Numbered from the stretch's first letter, positions 9,214-17,473 are shown. The stretch is 64,000 bases of DNA from Microbacterium oleivorans (GCF_023715745.1 NZ_JAMBOV010000007.1:1-64000); one strand, 5' to 3'. Notes: generated by a model from the sequence alone, not told the origin. Program-made: numbers and translations.

Positions 9214-10208
9214 TCGGTCTGCCGGAGCGCGTCCGTCATCGCGGTCTCGAGTGGACGGTGTCGCGGGCGTGGCCGGTCGCCGAGGGGCCCGTGCCCGTCG
9301 AGCTCCGCGCGGGCCACCGCGTGCGCGGAGCGTGGTGGTCGTCGGGACGCCTCGCCGTCGCTCCCGCCGGCGAGGACCCCGCCCTTCCGGGGCTCCACGG
9401 GATCACCGGCGACGTGGTCTCGCACCGGCCCGGCAAGCGCGCCGTCGTCCGCGCTCCCGACGGCACGGCGTACCTGAAGATCGTCCGCCCGAAGAAGGCG
9501 GCCGCCGTGATCGCCGCGGCCGAGCGCGCGGCACCCTTCGGCACGGCCTTCGCGGTGCCCGCGCTCGAGCGCGACACCGACGCCGAGGGCCGCGGCGTCG
9601 TGCGGTTCTCGGCGCTGCCGGGGTCGACGCTCCACGCGTGGGGCGCGAGCGACCACGGCGATCCGCACGCCCCGTGGGCCGCCTGGCACGACGCCTGGAT
9701 CGCCCTCGCCGGGACGGATGCGGCCGCCGCGACCCCGCACGACGCCGCTGCCGAAGTCGCGGTCGTCTGGGAGTGGGCGGGGCACGCCGCACGCGCGTTG
9801 CCCGTTGACGGCGACGCCATCCGCCGGAGGGCCGATGCGGTGCAGGCGCGGCTGCTGCGGCATCCGTCGTCGCGTCTCGTGCTGGCTCACCGGGACCTGC
9901 ACGACAAGCAGCTGCTGTGGGACGGCGATCGCCTGGGTCTTCTCGACGTCGACACCGTCAGCGCCGCCGAGCCCGAGCTCGACCTCGCGAACCTGAAGGA
10001 GCACGTCGATCTGCGTGCCGAGCAGGGTCTCTGGACGCCCGCCCGGGCCGATGTCGCCCGCACCTGGATCGACCGGACCGCGTACGCCGTCGGCGCCGAC
10101 CCCGAGCGCATGGCCGCCTACCGCGCCTCGACCCGCCTGCGCCTCGCGTGCCTCTACCTCTTCCGTCCGCGCTGGCGCGGCTGGGCCGAGCGCGCCCTCC
10201 TCACCTGA
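9210..10208 (+). CDS. APH-fold phosphotransferase-like protein 2
   Basis: The 332-aa protein is a second, diverged APH-fold member. The catalytic loop is LAHRDLHDKQLLW and the metal motif is LGLLDVDTVSAAEPELDLANL. AYLKIVRPKKAAAVI near residue 90 could supply the N-lobe lysine. It overlaps the previous gene by 4 nt (ATGA) and ends the operon, 25 bp before the second 79-bp repeat. Pairs of APH-like proteins in tandem may act on different substrates or as a heterodimer; neither is shown here. It is less typical than its neighbour. Confidence 0.65.
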   Translation: MIGLPERVRHRGLEWTVSRAWPVAEGPVPVELRAGHRVRGAWWSSGRLAVAPAGEDPALPGLHGITGDVVSHRPGKRAVVRAPDGTAYLKIVRPKKAAAVIAAAERAAPFGTAFAVPALERDTDAEGRGVVRFSALPGSTLHAWGASDHGDPHAPWAAWHDAWIALAGTDAAAATPHDAAAEVAVVWEWAGHAARALPVDGDAIRRRADAVQARLLRHPSSRLVLAHRDLHDKQLLWDGDRLGLLDVDTVSAAEPELDLANLKEHVDLRAEQGLWTPARADVARTWIDRTAYAVGADPERMAAYRASTRLRLACLYLFRPRWRGWAERALLT

Positions 10209-10233
10209 GCCGGCGGCGTGCCGGCCCTCCCGC

Positions 10234-10312
10234 CCACATCATGTGCTCTCGACGAGGACACACGTTGTGGCGCGTTCACAGCGGGTGTTGTCGTCCGGAG
10301 CACATGATGTGG
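10234..10312. repeat. 79-bp near-palindromic repeat, copy 2
   Basis: Same length and orientation as copy 1 (2504-2582). The first 15 and last 22 bases are identical, and the 13 differences fall between them. It lies between the converging last APH-like gene and the LacI-type gene, so its hairpin could also act as a bidirectional terminator. The rest of the 150-bp gap (10209-10358) holds nothing else recognisable. Confidence 0.85.
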
Positions 10313-10358
10313 CCACCTCACCCGTTCACGCCCGAGGCGCGCTCGGGTGCCGGGTCGG

Positions 10359-11360
10359 TCAGCCCCCGGTCGAGGCGCGGACGACGAGCTCGGGACGGAA
10401 GCGGATGCGCTGCGGCGCGGCATCCGGGTCCTCCAGTGCGGCGAACAGCGCGTCGACGGCGGCGGCGCCGATCTCCCGCGCGGGCTGCCGGATCGAGCTG
10501 AGCGGTACGACCGTGGACTGCGCGAAGGCGATGTCGTCGTAGCCGATCAGGGCCAGGTCCTCCGGAACGCGGAGGGATCCGAGGATGCCGGCACCCTGCA
10601 GGACCCCGACCGCGACCAGGTCGTTGGCGCAGAACACGCCGTCGGGCCGGTCGATCGCGTCGCGATGGGCGAGCTGCTCACCGACGAGCCGGCCCGCGAG
10701 GACGGTGAGCTCGTCTGTCGAGGCGACCTCGAGCGTGGCCCCGGGCACCTCGGCGAGCGCGCGCTTCGCGCCCTCGAGGCGGTCCGCCACCTGGCGGACG
10801 GATGCCGGTCCCCCGGCGAACAGGATGCGCCGGCGCCCCTGCTGCAACAGGTGCTGCACGGCCAGGTAGCCGCCTTCGACGTCGTCGACGGCCACGGAGG
10901 GCAGGTCGCCGTCGGCCTCGGCGTCGAGAAGCACGACGGGCACCCCGGCGGTCTCGAGAATCGCGGCCCGGGTGTCGTCGAGGGCGATCGGGGTGAGCAG
11001 CACGCCGTTGACCCGCTGCTCCCGGAAGAGGTCGAGATAGGTGTTCTCGCGGGCGGCATCCTGCCCGCTGCTGCCGAACAGCACGATCACGCCGTGCTCG
11101 GCGGCCCGCTCCTCGGCCCCCCGCGCGACCTCGGCGAAGAAGGGGTTGGCCGAGTCGAGCACGACGAGGCCGATGGTGCGGCTACGACCGGCGCGCAGCT
11201 GGCGTGCGGCGTCGTTGCGGACGAACCCGAGCGCCGAGATGGCGGCGTGCACGCGTTCGACGGTCGCCGGGGCGACCTTCGCAGGCCGGTTGAGGACGTT
11301 CGAAACGGTCCCCACCGAGACGCCCGCGGTGCGAGCGACGTCCTTCACACTGACTGCCAC
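10359..11360 (-). CDS. LacI-family transcriptional regulator, probable rhamnose repressor
   Basis: The 333-aa protein has an N-terminal LacI helix-turn-helix (SVKDVARTAGVSVGTVSNVL) and hinge helix, then a periplasmic-binding-protein-like sugar domain starting IGLVVLDSANPFFAEV. It is transcribed divergently from rhaM, and the 106-bp gap contains the palindromic site TGAATCGTTTCA. It most likely represses the rhamnose operon and itself, with rhamnose or a derivative as inducer. A near copy of the site in the lyase promoter suggests that gene is in the regulon too. The start is GTG at 11360. Confidence 0.85.
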   Translation of the reverse strand: MAVSVKDVARTAGVSVGTVSNVLNRPAKVAPATVERVHAAISALGFVRNDAARQLRAGRSRTIGLVVLDSANPFFAEVARGAEERAAEHGVIVLFGSSGQDAARENTYLDLFREQRVNGVLLTPIALDDTRAAILETAGVPVVLLDAEADGDLPSVAVDDVEGGYLAVQHLLQQGRRRILFAGGPASVRQVADRLEGAKRALAEVPGATLEVASTDELTVLAGRLVGEQLAHRDAIDRPDGVFCANDLVAVGVLQGAGILGSLRVPEDLALIGYDDIAFAQSTVVPLSSIRQPAREIGAAAVDALFAALEDPDAAPQRIRFRPELVVRASTGG

Positions 11361-11370
11361 GTGACCTGCC

Positions 11371-11400
11371 TTGACGGATGCTTCGCACCCACGTTACTGT
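11371..11400 (+). promoter_or_regulatory. Predicted promoter of the rhamnose operon
   Basis: TTGACG (11371-11376), an 18-bp spacer and TACTGT (11395-11400) precede rhaM. The predicted transcription start near 11407 places the operator at 11409-11421 directly on the start region, a classical repression geometry. Confidence 0.5.
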
Positions 11401-11408
11401 TCTAATTC

Positions 11409-11432
11409 TTGAATCGTTTCATAGAACGATTC
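11409..11432. promoter_or_regulatory. LacI-type operator between the regulator gene and rhaM
   Basis: TTGAATCGTTTCA (11409-11421) is a near-palindrome with central CG. In addition GAATCGTT (11411-11418) is repeated inverted as AACGATTC (11425-11432), giving an 8-bp perfect inverted repeat with a 6-bp gap. The main site matches the one in the lyase promoter at 12 of 13 positions. Confidence 0.65.
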
Positions 11433-11466
11433 CCCGATCAACGACCCGCGCTCACGAAGGAGTGAC

Positions 11467-11832
11467 ATGCCCCGCGTCGCCTTCCAGTTGCAGATCGACC
11501 CTGCGCTCATCGACGAGTACGTCGCCCGCCACTCCCCGGTCTGGCCCGAGATGCTCGCCGAGATCGCCGCCGCCGGGCGACGCAACTACTCCCTCTTCCT
11601 CGGCGACGGCGGGCGGCTCTTCGGCTACTACGAGGTCGACGACGACACGGCCGCCCAGGCCTACCTCGCAGCCTCGCCCATCGCCGCCCGATGGGAGGCC
11701 GAGATGAGCCGCTTCTTCGTCGGCCTCGAGGGCCGCCCCGATCAGGCGGCGACCCCTCTCGTCGAAGTCTTCAACCTGCACGACCAGTCGGCGGCCGCCG
11801 CCGACGCCCCTTCAGAAAGCGACCCGTCATGA
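11467..11832 (+). CDS. rhaM: L-rhamnose mutarotase
   Basis: The 121-aa protein matches the small RhaM/YiiL family, which interconverts alpha- and beta-L-rhamnose. The family's N-terminal HSPVWPEMLAEI helix, the NYSLFL strand and the C-terminal aromatic region (RWEAEMSRFF) are present. The RhaM catalytic His corresponds to the one in ARHSPVWPE. It is first in the rha operon and overlaps rhaI by 4 nt. A weak AAGGAG precedes the ATG. Confidence 0.88.
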   Translation: MPRVAFQLQIDPALIDEYVARHSPVWPEMLAEIAAAGRRNYSLFLGDGGRLFGYYEVDDDTAAQAYLAASPIAARWEAEMSRFFVGLEGRPDQAATPLVEVFNLHDQSAAAADAPSESDPS

Positions 11833-12995
11833 CCACGCTCTCCCCCGAGATTCTCACCCAGCTCGAAGGCCAGGGCATCGAGCTGCCCAGCTGGGCGTTC
11901 GGCAACTCCGGCACGCGCTTCCGCGTCTTCGCGACGGCGGGCACCCCGCGCGACCCCTTCGAGAAGATCGCGGATGCCGCCGAGGTCAACCGCTACACCG
12001 CGCTGGCCCCGAGCGTCGCGCTGCACATCCCATGGGACAAGGTCGACGACTACGCGGCGCTGCGCCGTCACGCCGAGGACCTGGGCGTGCAGCTCGGCAC
12101 GATCAACTCGAACACCTTCCAGGACGAGGACTACAAGTTCGGGGCGCTCACCCACCACGACGAGCGCATCCGCCGCAAGGCCATCGACCACCACCTCGAG
12201 TGCATCGACATCATGCACGAGACGGGCTCGCGCGACCTCAAGATCTGGCTCGCCGAAGGGTCGAACTACCCGGGCCAGAACGACATGCGCGGCCGCCAGG
12301 ACCGCCTGCAGGACTCGCTGCAGCAGATCTACGCCCGCCTGGGCGAGGAGCAGCGACTCGTGCTCGAGTACAAGTTCTTCGAGCCGTCGTTCTACCACAC
12401 CGACGTTCCCGACTGGGGGACGTCCTACGCGCAGGTGGCCGCCCTCGGCGACAAGGCGATGGTCTGCCTCGACACGGGTCACCACGCACCCGGAACGAAC
12501 ATCGAGTTCATCGTCATGCAGCTGCTGCGGCTCGGCAAGCTCGGCTCGTTCGACTTCAACTCGCGCTTCTACGCCGACGACGACCTCATCGTGGGCGCCG
12601 CCGACCCCTTCCAGCTGTTCCGCATCCTCGTCGAGGTCGTGCGCGGCGGCGGACTGAACAACCCCGACGTCGCCTTCATGCTCGACCAGTGCCACAACAT
12701 CGAGGACAAGATCCCCGGCCAGATCCGCTCGGTCCTCAACGTGCAGGAGATGACGGCCCGCGCGCTGCTCGTCGACCGCTCGGCGCTCGATGCGGCGCAG
12801 CAGGCCAACGACGTCCTCGGTGCCAACGGCATCCTCATGGACGCCTTCTACACCGACGTGCGCCCCGCGCTCGCCCAGTGGCGCGAGTCGCGCGGCCTCC
12901 CCTCCGACCCGATGGCCGCCTACGCGGCATCCGGTCACCTGCAGAGGATCGCCGACGAGCGCGTCGGCGGCACGCAGGCCGGCTGGGGTGCATGA
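11829..12995 (+). CDS. rhaI: L-rhamnose isomerase
   Basis: The 388-aa TIM-barrel enzyme belongs to the xylose-isomerase-like RhaI type (Pseudomonas stutzeri group), not the E. coli RhaA type. It converts L-rhamnose to L-rhamnulose. Metal-ligand regions are visible at LEYKFFEPSFYHTDVPDWG, VCLDTGHHAPGTNIEF and SFDFNSRFYADDDL. The upstream frame is open into rhaM, but the ATG at 11829 overlaps the rhaM stop and gives the family N-terminus. Translation is probably coupled to rhaM. Confidence 0.9.
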   Translation: MTTLSPEILTQLEGQGIELPSWAFGNSGTRFRVFATAGTPRDPFEKIADAAEVNRYTALAPSVALHIPWDKVDDYAALRRHAEDLGVQLGTINSNTFQDEDYKFGALTHHDERIRRKAIDHHLECIDIMHETGSRDLKIWLAEGSNYPGQNDMRGRQDRLQDSLQQIYARLGEEQRLVLEYKFFEPSFYHTDVPDWGTSYAQVAALGDKAMVCLDTGHHAPGTNIEFIVMQLLRLGKLGSFDFNSRFYADDDLIVGAADPFQLFRILVEVVRGGGLNNPDVAFMLDQCHNIEDKIPGQIRSVLNVQEMTARALLVDRSALDAAQQANDVLGANGILMDAFYTDVRPALAQWRESRGLPSDPMAAYAASGHLQRIADERVGGTQAGWGA

Positions 12996-13002
12996 TCGAC
13001 CG

Positions 13003-13860
13003 ATGAGCGACACCCCTCCCCCCTACGGAGCGGCCGGCGGACTCGTCCGCGTCTACCCCGCGCGCGTCCTCGAGCGGCCGACCCCCGGACTCGTCTGGCT
13101 GCACGGCGGCGGGTTCGCCGCCGGCGACATCGACATGCCCGAGGCCGACCATGTCGCACGGACGTTGGCGGATGCCGGGACCACGGTCATCTCCGTCGAC
13201 TACCGCCTCGCGCCCCTGCCGGACGGGTGGGAGCCCCCTCTCGCCGAGCCCGGGCGCGAGCGCGCCGGGTTCCCCGCGGCATCCGACGACACGCTCGCGG
13301 TGTGGGACTGGCTCCACGCCGAGGCGGCCACCCTCGGGGTGGACCCCGCGCGACTCGCGATCGGCGGGGCCAGCGCAGGAGCGAACATCGCGACCGGCGC
13401 CGTGCTGCGTCTCATCGCGAACGACCGGGCACTCCCGGCGCTCGTGCTGCTCGCGTACCCGACGCTCCTCGCCGAGCAGCCGTCGCCCGACGCCGCGCTG
13501 CGTGCGGCGCTCGACGCGGACCCGGACGCGGACCGGTTCGGCCCTGCGGTCGTGCTCGGCATGTACGAGAACTACCTCGGCGGTTCCATCGTGGGCGCGC
13601 CCACGGCGGCGATCCCCGGCCTCGCGACTTCGGACGAGCTCGCCGAGTTCCCGCCGACGCTCATCGTCGCGGGCGACATCGACGAGCTGCGCGTCTCGAG
13701 CGAGCACTTCGCCCGCACGCTGGCCGCCGCCGGCCGCGAGGTCGAGCACGTCATCGAGCCGGGCACAGGGCACGGGCACCTGAACCGTCCGGAGGAGGGG
13801 GATGCCGCATCCCTCACCCTCGCCCGCTTCGCCGCGCGCCTCGCGGCGCTGGGTTCGTGA
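13003..13860 (+). CDS. Alpha/beta hydrolase, HSL-family esterase
   Basis: The 285-aa cytosolic esterase has the oxyanion motif HGGGFAAGD near residue 30 and the nucleophile elbow GGASAG near residue 125. Asp in DIDELRVSSEHF and His in GTGHGHLNRPEE complete a plausible triad. It sits 7 nt after rhaI and overlaps rhaB by 4 nt, so it is part of the rhamnose operon. Plant rhamnogalacturonan is acetylated, so removal of acetyl groups from imported rhamnose or rhamnosides is a reasonable role; this is inference. Confidence 0.8.
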   Translation: MSDTPPPYGAAGGLVRVYPARVLERPTPGLVWLHGGGFAAGDIDMPEADHVARTLADAGTTVISVDYRLAPLPDGWEPPLAEPGRERAGFPAASDDTLAVWDWLHAEAATLGVDPARLAIGGASAGANIATGAVLRLIANDRALPALVLLAYPTLLAEQPSPDAALRAALDADPDADRFGPAVVLGMYENYLGGSIVGAPTAAIPGLATSDELAEFPPTLIVAGDIDELRVSSEHFARTLAAAGREVEHVIEPGTGHGHLNRPEEGDAASLTLARFAARLAALGS

Positions 13861-15275
13861 GCCGCACGGCGGCGGTCGCCGCCGTCGACCTGGGGGCCAC
13901 GAGCGGTCGCGTCATCGTCGGCCGCGTCGGCGCCGACACGCTCGAGACGACGACGGTGGCGCGCTTCGCCAACGATCCGGTTCGCCTGCCCGACGGGCTG
14001 CACTGGAACCTGCTCGGTCTGTACGGATCGGTTCTGGACGGGTTGCGCGAAGCCCTGCGCGGCGACGCGGGTGTCACCAGCATCGGCGTGGACTCGTGGG
14101 CCGTCGATTACGGCCTCGTCGCGAAGGCCCGCCTGCTCGGCGAGCCCTTCCACTACCGCGACGAGCGGACGGTAAGGGGTGTCGAGGCGGTCCACGCGAG
14201 CCACCCGCACGCGGCCCTGTTCGCCCGGAACGGTCTGCAGTTCCTGCCGTTCAACACGCTCTACCAGCTCGCCGCCGAAGACCGCGGCCTCCTCGACTTC
14301 GCCGATCACGCCCTGCTCATCCCCGACCTCATCGGGTTCTGGCTCACGGGACAGGCGCGCACAGAGCGCACGAACGCGTCGACGACGGGGCTCCTCCGCG
14401 CCGACACGGGCGAGTGGGATGCCGATCTGATCGCCGCGCTGGGCCTGTCGCCGAGCCTCCTCGCGCCGCTGGTCTCCCCCGGCGAGACGATCGGCGACCT
14501 GTCGGCGCATGTCGCCGCGGCCCTGGGCACCCAGGCCTCGGTCACCGCCGTCGGGTCGCACGACACGGCATCCGCCGTCGTCGCGGTGCCGATGTCCTCC
14601 GGCGATGCGGCCTACATCTCCTGCGGCACGTGGGGTCTGGTCGGGGTCGAGGCCCCGCGCCCCGTGCTGACCGACGCGGCGCGCGAGGCGAAGTTCACGA
14701 ACGAGGGCGGTGTGGACGGCCGCATCCGCCTGCTGCGCAACGTCATGGGGCTGTGGATCCTGAGCGAGACGGTCCGCGGCTGGCAGCGCGAGGGCGAGAC
14801 GATCGACCTCGGCGACCTGCTCGACGCCGCGGCCTCGGTGACGGGGCCCGTGTCGGTGTTCGACGTCGACGACCCCCGCTTCCTCCCCCCGGGCGACATG
14901 CCCGCCCGCATCGCCGCCTGGTGCGCCGAGCACGGCGTCGCCGCTCCGCACAGCCGCGCCGAGATCACCCGCAGCATCATCGAGTCGCTCGCGCAGGCGT
15001 TCGCCGACGTGGCGCACGAGGCCGGACGCGTCGGCGGGGTCGATGTGCGGGTCATCCATGTGGTCGGCGGCGGGGCGCTCAACGAGTTGCTGTGCCAACG
15101 CACCGCCGACCGTGCGGGGGTTCCCGTGCTGGCCGGGCCGGTCGAGGCGACAGCGCTCGGGAACATCCTCGTGCAGGCTCGGGCCGCCGGCCTCGTGACC
15201 GGCTCTCTCGAGGCGCTCCGCGACCTCGTCGCCCGCACCCACAGGCCCCGCCGGTACGAGCCGCGCGGCGGCTGA
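13857..15275 (+). CDS. rhaB: Rhamnulokinase, FGGY family
   Basis: The 472-aa kinase phosphorylates L-rhamnulose at O1. The N-terminal ATP-fold motif is AVDLGATSGRVIVG, and typical family segments follow: GIGVDSWAVDYGL-like (TSIGVDSWAVDYGLV), the FNTLYQL region, SHDTASAV, and ISCGTWGLVG. The GTG start at 13857 overlaps the esterase stop by 4 nt. It ends the operon. No rhamnulose-1-phosphate aldolase gene follows, so that step must be encoded elsewhere. Close in length to E. coli RhaB. Confidence 0.9.
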   Translation: MSRTAAVAAVDLGATSGRVIVGRVGADTLETTTVARFANDPVRLPDGLHWNLLGLYGSVLDGLREALRGDAGVTSIGVDSWAVDYGLVAKARLLGEPFHYRDERTVRGVEAVHASHPHAALFARNGLQFLPFNTLYQLAAEDRGLLDFADHALLIPDLIGFWLTGQARTERTNASTTGLLRADTGEWDADLIAALGLSPSLLAPLVSPGETIGDLSAHVAAALGTQASVTAVGSHDTASAVVAVPMSSGDAAYISCGTWGLVGVEAPRPVLTDAAREAKFTNEGGVDGRIRLLRNVMGLWILSETVRGWQREGETIDLGDLLDAAASVTGPVSVFDVDDPRFLPPGDMPARIAAWCAEHGVAAPHSRAEITRSIIESLAQAFADVAHEAGRVGGVDVRVIHVVGGGALNELLCQRTADRAGVPVLAGPVEATALGNILVQARAAGLVTGSLEALRDLVARTHRPRRYEPRGG

Positions 15276-15331
15276 GTCGCTGCGACCGGCGCCAGTGCAC
15301 ACGGCGCAGCGGCTCTGTCGCCGCCCGCCCC

Positions 15332-15337
15332 TAGGCT
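15332..15337 (+). promoter_or_regulatory. -10 element of a leaderless transcript (MATE gene)
   Basis: TAGGCT ends 7 nt before the ATG at 15345 and no Shine-Dalgarno is present, so transcription should start at or next to the start codon. Confidence 0.6.
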
Positions 15338-15344
15338 GAAAACC

Positions 15345-16664
15345 ATGGCCGCGCAGACCTTGAACCGCGAGATCCTGCGCCTGGCCGTGCCAGCGCTGGG
15401 CGCGCTGGTGGCCGAGCCGATGTTCTTGATCGTGGATGCCGCACTCATCGGCCACCTCGGCGTCGTGCCGCTCGCGGGGCTCGGGATCGCGAGCGCCGTG
15501 CTGCAGACGATCGTCGGCCTCATGATCTTCCTGGCCTATTCGACCACCCCCGCCGTGGCCCGCCGGTTCGGCGCCGGCGACAGCAAGAGCGCGGTCAGCG
15601 TGGGCATCGACGGCTTGTGGCTGGCGCTCGGCCTCGGCGCACTCCTCGCCCTGGCCGGCTCGCTCGCGACGCCCTGGCTCGTCGACCTCTTCGGGCCCAG
15701 CAGAGAGGTGGCCGAGCAGGCCGTCACCTACCTCGCGCTGTCGATGTGGGGCTTGCCCGCCATGCTCATCGTCTTCGCCGCGACGGGACTTCTCCGCGGC
15801 ATGCAGGACACGGTCACCCCGCTGTGGATCGCGGGCCTCGGCTTCGGTGCGAACGCCCTGTTGAACTGGCTGTTCATCTACGGGTTCGGGTGGGGCATCG
15901 CCGGTTCCGCCGCCGGCACGGTCGCCGCGCAGTGGGGCATGGTCGCCGCCTACGCCGTCGTGATCGGACGGCTCGCGCGGCGGCACTCGGCATCCGTCCT
16001 GCCCCAGCGCGAGGGCGTGCGCGGATCGGCACGGTCGGGCGGGTGGCTGTTCCTGCGGACGGTCTCCCTCCGCGCCGCGCTGCTCGCGACCGTCGGCGTC
16101 GCCACGGGACTCGGCACCGACGAGCTCGCCGGGTGGCAGGTCGCGTTCACGATCTTCTCGACGGCGGCGTTCGCCCTCGACGCGCTCGCGATCGCCGCAC
16201 AGGCCCTGATCGGACGCGGTCTCGGCGCCGGGGACGAACCGTTCGTGCGGCGCGTGCTCGGCCGCACGGTCGCGTGGGGCGCCTGGTTCGGCGTCATTGT
16301 CGGCGCCCTCATCGCGGGCCTGTCGGGGGTGATCGGACTCGCCTTCACCGGCGACCCGGAACTGGCCGCGCTGATCCAGCCGGCGCTCCTCGTGCTCGCG
16401 ATCGCCCAGCCGATCTGCGGTGTCGTCTTCGTCCTCGACGGCGTGCTCATGGGGGCCGGCGACGCGAAGTATCTCGCGATCGCCGGCGGCCTCAACCTCG
16501 TGCCGTACCTGCCGGTGCTGCTCATCCTCATCGCCGTACACCCGGCCGGGGCGGGCGGGCTCGCCTGGCTCGCCGCGTGCTTCTTCGGCGTCTACATGCT
16601 CGCGCGCCTCGCGACGCTCGGCTGGCGGGTGCGCCGGGCCGAGTGGCTGACCGTCGCGGTGTGA
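15345..16664 (+). CDS. MATE-family multidrug/organic cation exporter
   Basis: The 439-aa protein has about 12 hydrophobic helices in two six-helix halves. It has the DinF/NorM-like start (NREILRLAVPALGALVAEPMFLIVDAALIGHLG) and the second-half segment RGMQDTVTPLWIAG. MATE proteins exchange H+ or Na+ for drugs or metabolites across the membrane. It is probably transcribed alone from a leaderless promoter 70 bp after rhaB. Substrate unknown. Confidence 0.88.
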   Translation: MAAQTLNREILRLAVPALGALVAEPMFLIVDAALIGHLGVVPLAGLGIASAVLQTIVGLMIFLAYSTTPAVARRFGAGDSKSAVSVGIDGLWLALGLGALLALAGSLATPWLVDLFGPSREVAEQAVTYLALSMWGLPAMLIVFAATGLLRGMQDTVTPLWIAGLGFGANALLNWLFIYGFGWGIAGSAAGTVAAQWGMVAAYAVVIGRLARRHSASVLPQREGVRGSARSGGWLFLRTVSLRAALLATVGVATGLGTDELAGWQVAFTIFSTAAFALDALAIAAQALIGRGLGAGDEPFVRRVLGRTVAWGAWFGVIVGALIAGLSGVIGLAFTGDPELAALIQPALLVLAIAQPICGVVFVLDGVLMGAGDAKYLAIAGGLNLVPYLPVLLILIAVHPAGAGGLAWLAACFFGVYMLARLATLGWRVRRAEWLTVAV

Positions 16665-16774
16665 CGTCACCGCCCGCCCCCAGCCTCCCGACGGATGCAC
16701 GACCCGGCTTCGCCCTGCTGGTCGTCGGTCGAACCGACGCCACCTACACCGTCGACCTCACGATCGAGGACTGA
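16661..16774 (+). CDS. Possible 37-aa ORF coupled to the MATE gene
   Basis: A GTG codon overlaps the MATE stop by 4 nt and opens a 37-codon frame (VTSPPAPSLPTD, later LLVVGRTDATYTVDLTIED). It may be a small real protein, a remnant, or chance. It ends 12 nt before the converging RNA methyltransferase gene. No homology is recognised. The GTGA overlap, common between real genes here, is the only argument for it. Confidence 0.25.
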   Translation: MTSPPAPSLPTDARPGFALLVVGRTDATYTVDLTIED

Positions 16775-16786
16775 CCCGGCCGAGTA

Positions 16787-17428
16787 TCAGGCGTAGCGGC
16801 GGCACCACTCGTACATGACGACCGCCGCCGCGGCCGAGGCGTTGATCGACCGGGTCGACCCGTACTGGGTGATCTCGAGCACACCGGATGCCGCGGCCAG
16901 CGCCTCGGGCGACAGCCCGGGACCCTCCTGCCCGAACAGCAGCACGCAGCGCTCCGGCAGGTCCGCACGGTCGACCGGCACCGACCCGTCGACGTTGTCG
17001 ATCGCGAGGATCGGGAGCCCGGCGGCATCCGCCCATGCGGCGAAAGCCGCGACGTCCTCGTGGTGACGGACGTGCTGGTACCGGTCGGTCACCATCGCGC
17101 CGCGCCGGTTCCAGCGCCGTTTGCCGATGATGTGCACCTCGGCCGCGCCGAACGCGTTCGCGCTGCGGACGATCGAGCCGATGTTCATGTCGTGCTGCCA
17201 GTTCTCGATCGCGACGTGGAACGGATGCCGCTTCTCGTCGAGGTCCGCCACGATCGCCGCCATCGTCCAGTAGCGATATCGGTCGATCACGTTGCGGCGA
17301 TCGCCGTGCTCGAGGAGGTCGCGGTCGTAGCGCGGATCGTCTGGCCAGGCGTCCGGACCGCCCGGCCAGGGCCCGACCCCCACCGGGAGCTGCGGCTCCG
17401 CGTCGGCGGCGTCGGTCGGATCGGGCAC
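16787..17428 (-). CDS. TrmH/SpoU-family RNA 2'-O-methyltransferase
   Basis: The 213-aa protein shows the three SpoU motifs: NWQHDMNIGSIVRSANAFGA (motif 1), VLLFGQEGPGLS (motif 2) and the C-terminal ITQYGSTRSINASAAAAV (motif 3) that forms the SAM-binding trefoil knot. It should methylate a ribose 2'-OH in tRNA or rRNA. The start is GTG at 17428, with TAGCCT 6 nt upstream, so it is probably leaderless. The exact target nucleotide is not predictable. Confidence 0.88.
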   Translation of the reverse strand: MPDPTDAADAEPQLPVGVGPWPGGPDAWPDDPRYDRDLLEHGDRRNVIDRYRYWTMAAIVADLDEKRHPFHVAIENWQHDMNIGSIVRSANAFGAAEVHIIGKRRWNRRGAMVTDRYQHVRHHEDVAAFAAWADAAGLPILAIDNVDGSVPVDRADLPERCVLLFGQEGPGLSPEALAAASGVLEITQYGSTRSINASAAAAVVMYEWCRRYA

Positions 17429-17473
17429 CGGTCCAGGCTAGTCCGGACGGCGATCCTCACGAGGTCGTCGATC

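Noticed and set aside
8152..10208. Aminoglycoside resistance genes
   Set aside because: Both proteins have only the general APH-fold motifs and are embedded in a glycosyltransferase/exporter operon; nothing points to an antibiotic substrate.
13572..16700. A 1042-codon open frame on the minus strand
   Set aside because: It runs antisense to the esterase, rhaB and MATE genes, has low-complexity Arg/Gly/Glu composition, and is the usual third-position GC artefact in high-GC DNA.
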